Assembly (NCBI GenBank): GCA_905200315.1
Contig: CAJKKA010000027.1
Location: forward strand, 1-15,881
Direction of reading: 5' to 3'
DNA: 15,881 bases
DNA from: an uncultured Clostridium sp.
GTDB taxonomy: Bacteria > Bacillota_A > Clostridia > TANB77 > CAG-508
Positions 13,643 through 15,881 of the stretch are shown here, one piece after another. Under the pieces are notes generated by a model that had not been told where the DNA came from, ran no database searches, and was given only the letters and a program-made list of their open reading frames with translations. The translations under genes were made by a program, and so were the position numbers. Position 1 is the stretch's first letter; every line of letters begins with the position of its first letter.

Positions 13643-15854
13643 TTATATTAACTTATTTAGCTCTATAGCACTTTTATATTTACTACTTAAGTAGGTAATT
13701 ACTGCATATCCATTTTCTAAGTTTTTCTTTATTATATCTTCTGAATTTCCATCTAAAACCACACAACTACTAAAAAATCTTCCAGAATAATGTATGTTTT
13801 TTTCTGTGTGTATTATATTGTTTTCAGTTGAATTTTCGTCTATTGCGTTACATCCTTCATATCCAGATATAAATGATGAGCCTCCGGCACCTGCTTCACA
13901 CGCATCTGCATAATCACTAGTTGTACCTCCATAATATCCGGCTCCCGCTCCACCTACTCCGATCTGAAGATCCTACTCCATATCCATCTTGTCCTATTCC
14001 AAATTTGTAACCTGAATTTTGAGTTCCTGGTATAGAACTTACTCTATTAGTTAATCCTTCGAGGCTTCCTCCTGCTCCTCCAGAAGTTGCCCAAGATGAA
14101 CCTCCGTCCTCCTGCTGCTACCATAATTCTCGATTTTAAACTTTCAAAGTTATTCCATTCTCCTGAAATTAATCTTATATCTGTTGCGCCTCCTCCGGCA
14201 CCTGCTGCTTCATCATCTGAATGATCCCAAGTTCCAAGTCCGCCTCCATTGTATCCTCCTTTTGCGTCTTTTCCTACAACTGCATCTGCACCGTGACCGC
14301 CTACATAAACATATAATTTTTCTCCTTTTTTTAATTCTATAAATCCTGATATATATCCTCCATTTCCACCTGATGCACCTATACTCCCATTAATTCTTGA
14401 ATATCCTCCCTTTGCTCCATAACATTCTATTTTATAATATCCTGTTTTGGGCACATCATATTCTTCATAATTATTTTTAAAATTAAATTCTGTTTTTGAA
14501 AAGGTTTCTTCCTCAAAATCTTTTCCCAAAAATTGTATTGAAGCATATCCATTTTGTGTATTTATTCGTGGAATTTTAGTATCATTTCCATCATACATAA
14601 TAGCTTTCATAAATTTTTTCCCAGAATAATGTATGCTCTTTCCAGTGTGTATTATATTGTTTTCAGCTGAGTTTGTGTCTATTGCGTTACATCCTTCATA
14701 TCCAGATATAAATGATGAGCCTCCGGCACCTGCTTCACACGCATCTGCATAATCACTAGTTGTACCTCCATAATATCCGGCTCCCGCTCCACCTACTCCG
14801 ATCTGAAGATCCTACTCCATATCCATCTTGTCCTATTCCAAATTTGTAACCTGAATTTTGAGTTCCTGGTATAGAACTTACTCTATTAGTTAATCCTTCG
14901 AGGCTTCCTCCTGCTCCTCCAGAAGTTGCCCAAGATGAACCTCCGTCCTCCTGCTGCTACCATAATTCTCGATTTTAAACTTTCAAAGTTATTCCATTCT
15001 CCTGAAATTAATCTTATATCTGTTGCGCCTCCTCCGGCACCTGCTGCTTCATCATCTGAATGATCCCAAGTTCCAAGTCCGCCTCCATTGTATCCTCCTT
15101 TTGCGTCTTTTCCTACAACTGCATCTGCACCGTGACCGCCTACATAAACATATAATTTTTCTCCTTTTTCTAAATATATTACTCCAAATGTATATCCGCC
15201 ATTACCTCCTGTTGCACCTATGCTCCCATTAATTCTTGAATATCCACCTTTTGCTCCATAGCATTCCATTTTATAATATCCTGAATCTTTCGCTTCAAAT
15301 TCTTGATATTCTCCTGTATATTCAAATTTTTCTTCTGCACCAATTTCTTGTGTATAATTATTTTCATCCGAAGATTCGATTTTTCCTACTAATTCTACAA
15401 CTAATTTATCATCTATTTTAAATTTGTATCCTTTATAATTTACATATATAAAATCTAAATTGGAAAAATCTTGATTTGCATTTTCAATTTTCGTATTATC
15501 TGGCATGAATAAAGAATATTCATCAAATTTCAATAATTCTTCAATTATATCTTTTAATGTTGCCTGTCCATTTTTTTCTGTTTGAATATCCAAAACTTTT
15601 ATTCTTAGTTCTTCTAATGCTTGACTTTTATTTGTTTCTTCTTTTGATATATTTGCTTTTTCAAGTATTCCATTTTCTCCTATAACCATGTTTAGGGTTA
15701 CACCTGCTAAGATTAGCAATACAATTATTGTTATTATTAGAGCAATTAAGGTAATGGCAGAATTAGACGTTGGACGTTGAAAGTTTGAGGTTAGATTGTT
15801 TGATTTTATTTTACCGAATATTTTTATATCATTTTTATTTGAGCTATGCCCCAA
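13643..15854 (-). CDS. Glycine-rich surface protein with pilin-like N-terminus, interrupted by four +1 shifts
   Basis: Read as one gene, skipping one C at 14945, 14800, 14106 and 13961, this gives 735 residues ending at TAA 13643-13645. The five segments are 303, 48, 231, 48 and 106 codons (last including the stop). Each skipped C is the first base of an in-frame CGG followed by A, so skipping it gives GGA (Gly). The order is a short leader, a pilin-like helix (residues 33-58, without the usual Glu5), a charged linker, and two tandem ALK-type glycine-rich domains of 279 residues each. The shifted frames keep family features (GGSSWATSGGAGG, CEAGAGGSSFISGYEGC, a final NGYAVITYL). It is probably an exported surface protein. 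It may be frameshifted in translation, a recent pseudogene, or carry sequence errors. The start (TTG, no good ribosome site) is uncertain and the frame is open to the right edge. Confidence 0.65.
13838..14330. repeat. 493-bp perfect direct repeat, copy A
   Basis: I compared it line by line with 14677-15169 and found no difference over 493 bases. The copies are 839 bp apart. It encodes most of the second glycine-rich domain, including both CGG shift sites. The flanks on either side are similar but clearly diverged. Confidence 0.95.
14047..14610 (-). CDS. Middle fragment of the glycine-rich protein (second domain, conventional ORF)
   Basis: Taken alone this ORF gives 187 residues from ATG 14608-14610. 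I do not think it is a separate gene. The frame is open well upstream of this ATG, into the first domain, and no good ribosome site precedes it (the upstream bases encode HYSGKKF). It carries the start of the second glycine-rich domain (YYKIECYGAKGG near residue 60, then YVYVGGHGADAV) up to the CGG at 14104-14106. Beyond that the conventional frame turns into an arginine-rich tail of 19 residues (RRFILGNFWRSRRKPRRIN) unlike the family. The tail marks the frameshift. Confidence 0.5.
   Translation of the reverse strand: MKAIMYDGNDTKIPRINTQNGYASIQFLGKDFEEETFSKTEFNFKNNYEEYDVPKTGYYKIECYGAKGGYSRINGSIGASGGNGGYISGFIELKKGEKLYVYVGGHGADAVVGKDAKGGYNGGGLGTWDHSDDEAAGAGGGATDIRLISGEWNNFESLKSRIMVAAGGRRFILGNFWRSRRKPRRIN
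14677..15169. repeat. 493-bp perfect direct repeat, copy B
   Basis: It is the partner of 13838-14330 and encodes most of the first glycine-rich domain. Identity ends abruptly at 15170 (C here, T in the other copy) and before 14677. Total identity between flanks that have diverged points to recent gene conversion or recombination, not a fresh duplication of the whole domain. Confidence 0.95.
14886..15854 (-). CDS. N-terminal fragment of the glycine-rich protein (pilin-like helix and first domain, conventional ORF)
   Basis: Read without any shift this ORF gives 322 residues. Residues 33-58 form the hydrophobic pilin-like helix (AITLIALIITIIVLLILAG), followed by GENGILEKA, which is usual for this Clostridia family. 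The residue before the helix is S/A, not the G of classical prepilins, and Glu5 is missing. A charged linker runs to about 176, then the glycine-rich domain (YYKMECYGAKGG, YVYVGGHG, GGYNGGGLGTWDH, GAGGGATDIRLISGEW). At CGG 14943-14945 the frame departs from the family and ends after 19 arginine-rich residues. If no frameshifting occurs, this is the protein made. Confidence 0.65.
   Translation of the reverse strand: MGHSSNKNDIKIFGKIKSNNLTSNFQRPTSNSAITLIALIITIIVLLILAGVTLNMVIGENGILEKANISKEETNKSQALEELRIKVLDIQTEKNGQATLKDIIEELLKFDEYSLFMPDNTKIENANQDFSNLDFIYVNYKGYKFKIDDKLVVELVGKIESSDENNYTQEIGAEEKFEYTGEYQEFEAKDSGYYKMECYGAKGGYSRINGSIGATGGNGGYTFGVIYLEKGEKLYVYVGGHGADAVVGKDAKGGYNGGGLGTWDHSDDEAAGAGGGATDIRLISGEWNNFESLKSRIMVAAGGRRFILGNFWRSRRKPRRIN
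15762..15796. repeat. Period-7 tandem repeat inside the leader of the glycine-rich gene
   Basis: Five consecutive heptamers on the plus strand follow the pattern GTTnGAn (the first begins ATT, the third has GTTGAAA). They encode the leader segment LTSNFQRPTSN just before the pilin-like helix. Seven is not a multiple of three, so gain or loss of one unit would change the reading frame. Confidence 0.65.
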
Positions 15855-15881
15855 TAAGTGGACTTGATTTTCGCCCCCACC

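Noticed and set aside
14790..14805. Sequencing-adapter remnant: AGATCGGA at the second shift site matches the start of a common Illumina adapter
   Set aside because: Only eight bases match and the next bases follow the gene, not the adapter. The same sequence also occurs in the other copy. A chance match is more likely, though reads should be checked.
15023..15421. Plus-strand leucine/histidine-rich open frames opposite the glycine-rich gene
   Set aside because: They are low-complexity complements of the Gly-rich and linker coding sequence, resembling no family.

Overview
The window looks like part of the chromosome of an AT-rich, endospore-forming Clostridia-type Firmicute, probably an uncultured gut lineage. 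This rests on the very low G+C, A/T-ending codons, strong AGGAGG-type ribosome binding sites, a clear SpoVT, and the pilin-like 'ITLIALxITIIVLLILAG' helix typical of such genomes. Every supported gene is on the minus strand, so the text follows transcription from right to left.

Right end (about 13.6-15.9 kb): one large glycine-rich surface-protein gene with a pilin-like N-terminal helix and two tandem glycine-rich domains of about 279 residues. It is broken into conventional ORFs by four +1 shifts. At every break the frame is restored by skipping the C of an in-frame CGG codon, so that GGA (Gly) is read. By manual scan CGG is absent in frame from all other genes here. The two domains share 493 bp of perfect identity, which points to gene conversion. 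A period-7 coding repeat lies just before the membrane helix. A GC-rich hairpin terminator ends the gene.

Middle (8.3-13.5 kb): recD2 (TTG start, own promoter), a cluster of GC-rich palindromic repeats, then comF, then a KAP-like P-loop NTPase 17 bp downstream of comF, then spoVT. recD2 and comF belong to DNA repair and uptake. The NTPase is unassigned and is a speculative phage-defence candidate. spoVT is followed by a textbook intrinsic terminator.

Left half (1-7.7 kb): a surface-polysaccharide operon that starts at a TTGACA-N17-TAAAAT promoter just after the spoVT terminator. Its order is GT4, wzt, wzm, GT2, a small free-standing coiled-coil protein, GT4, GT2, a 138-bp inverted-repeat element, GT4, and a GT2 cut by the left edge. 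A second consensus promoter (TTGACA-N16-TATAAT) lies just before wzt. Together these genes would build a glycan on the inner membrane face with GT-A and GT-B glycosyltransferases and export it by a Wzm/Wzt (TagGH-like) ABC transporter.

The CGG-associated frameshifting is the best candidate for something undescribed. The inverted-repeat element, the free-standing coiled-coil protein and the KAP-like NTPase follow.
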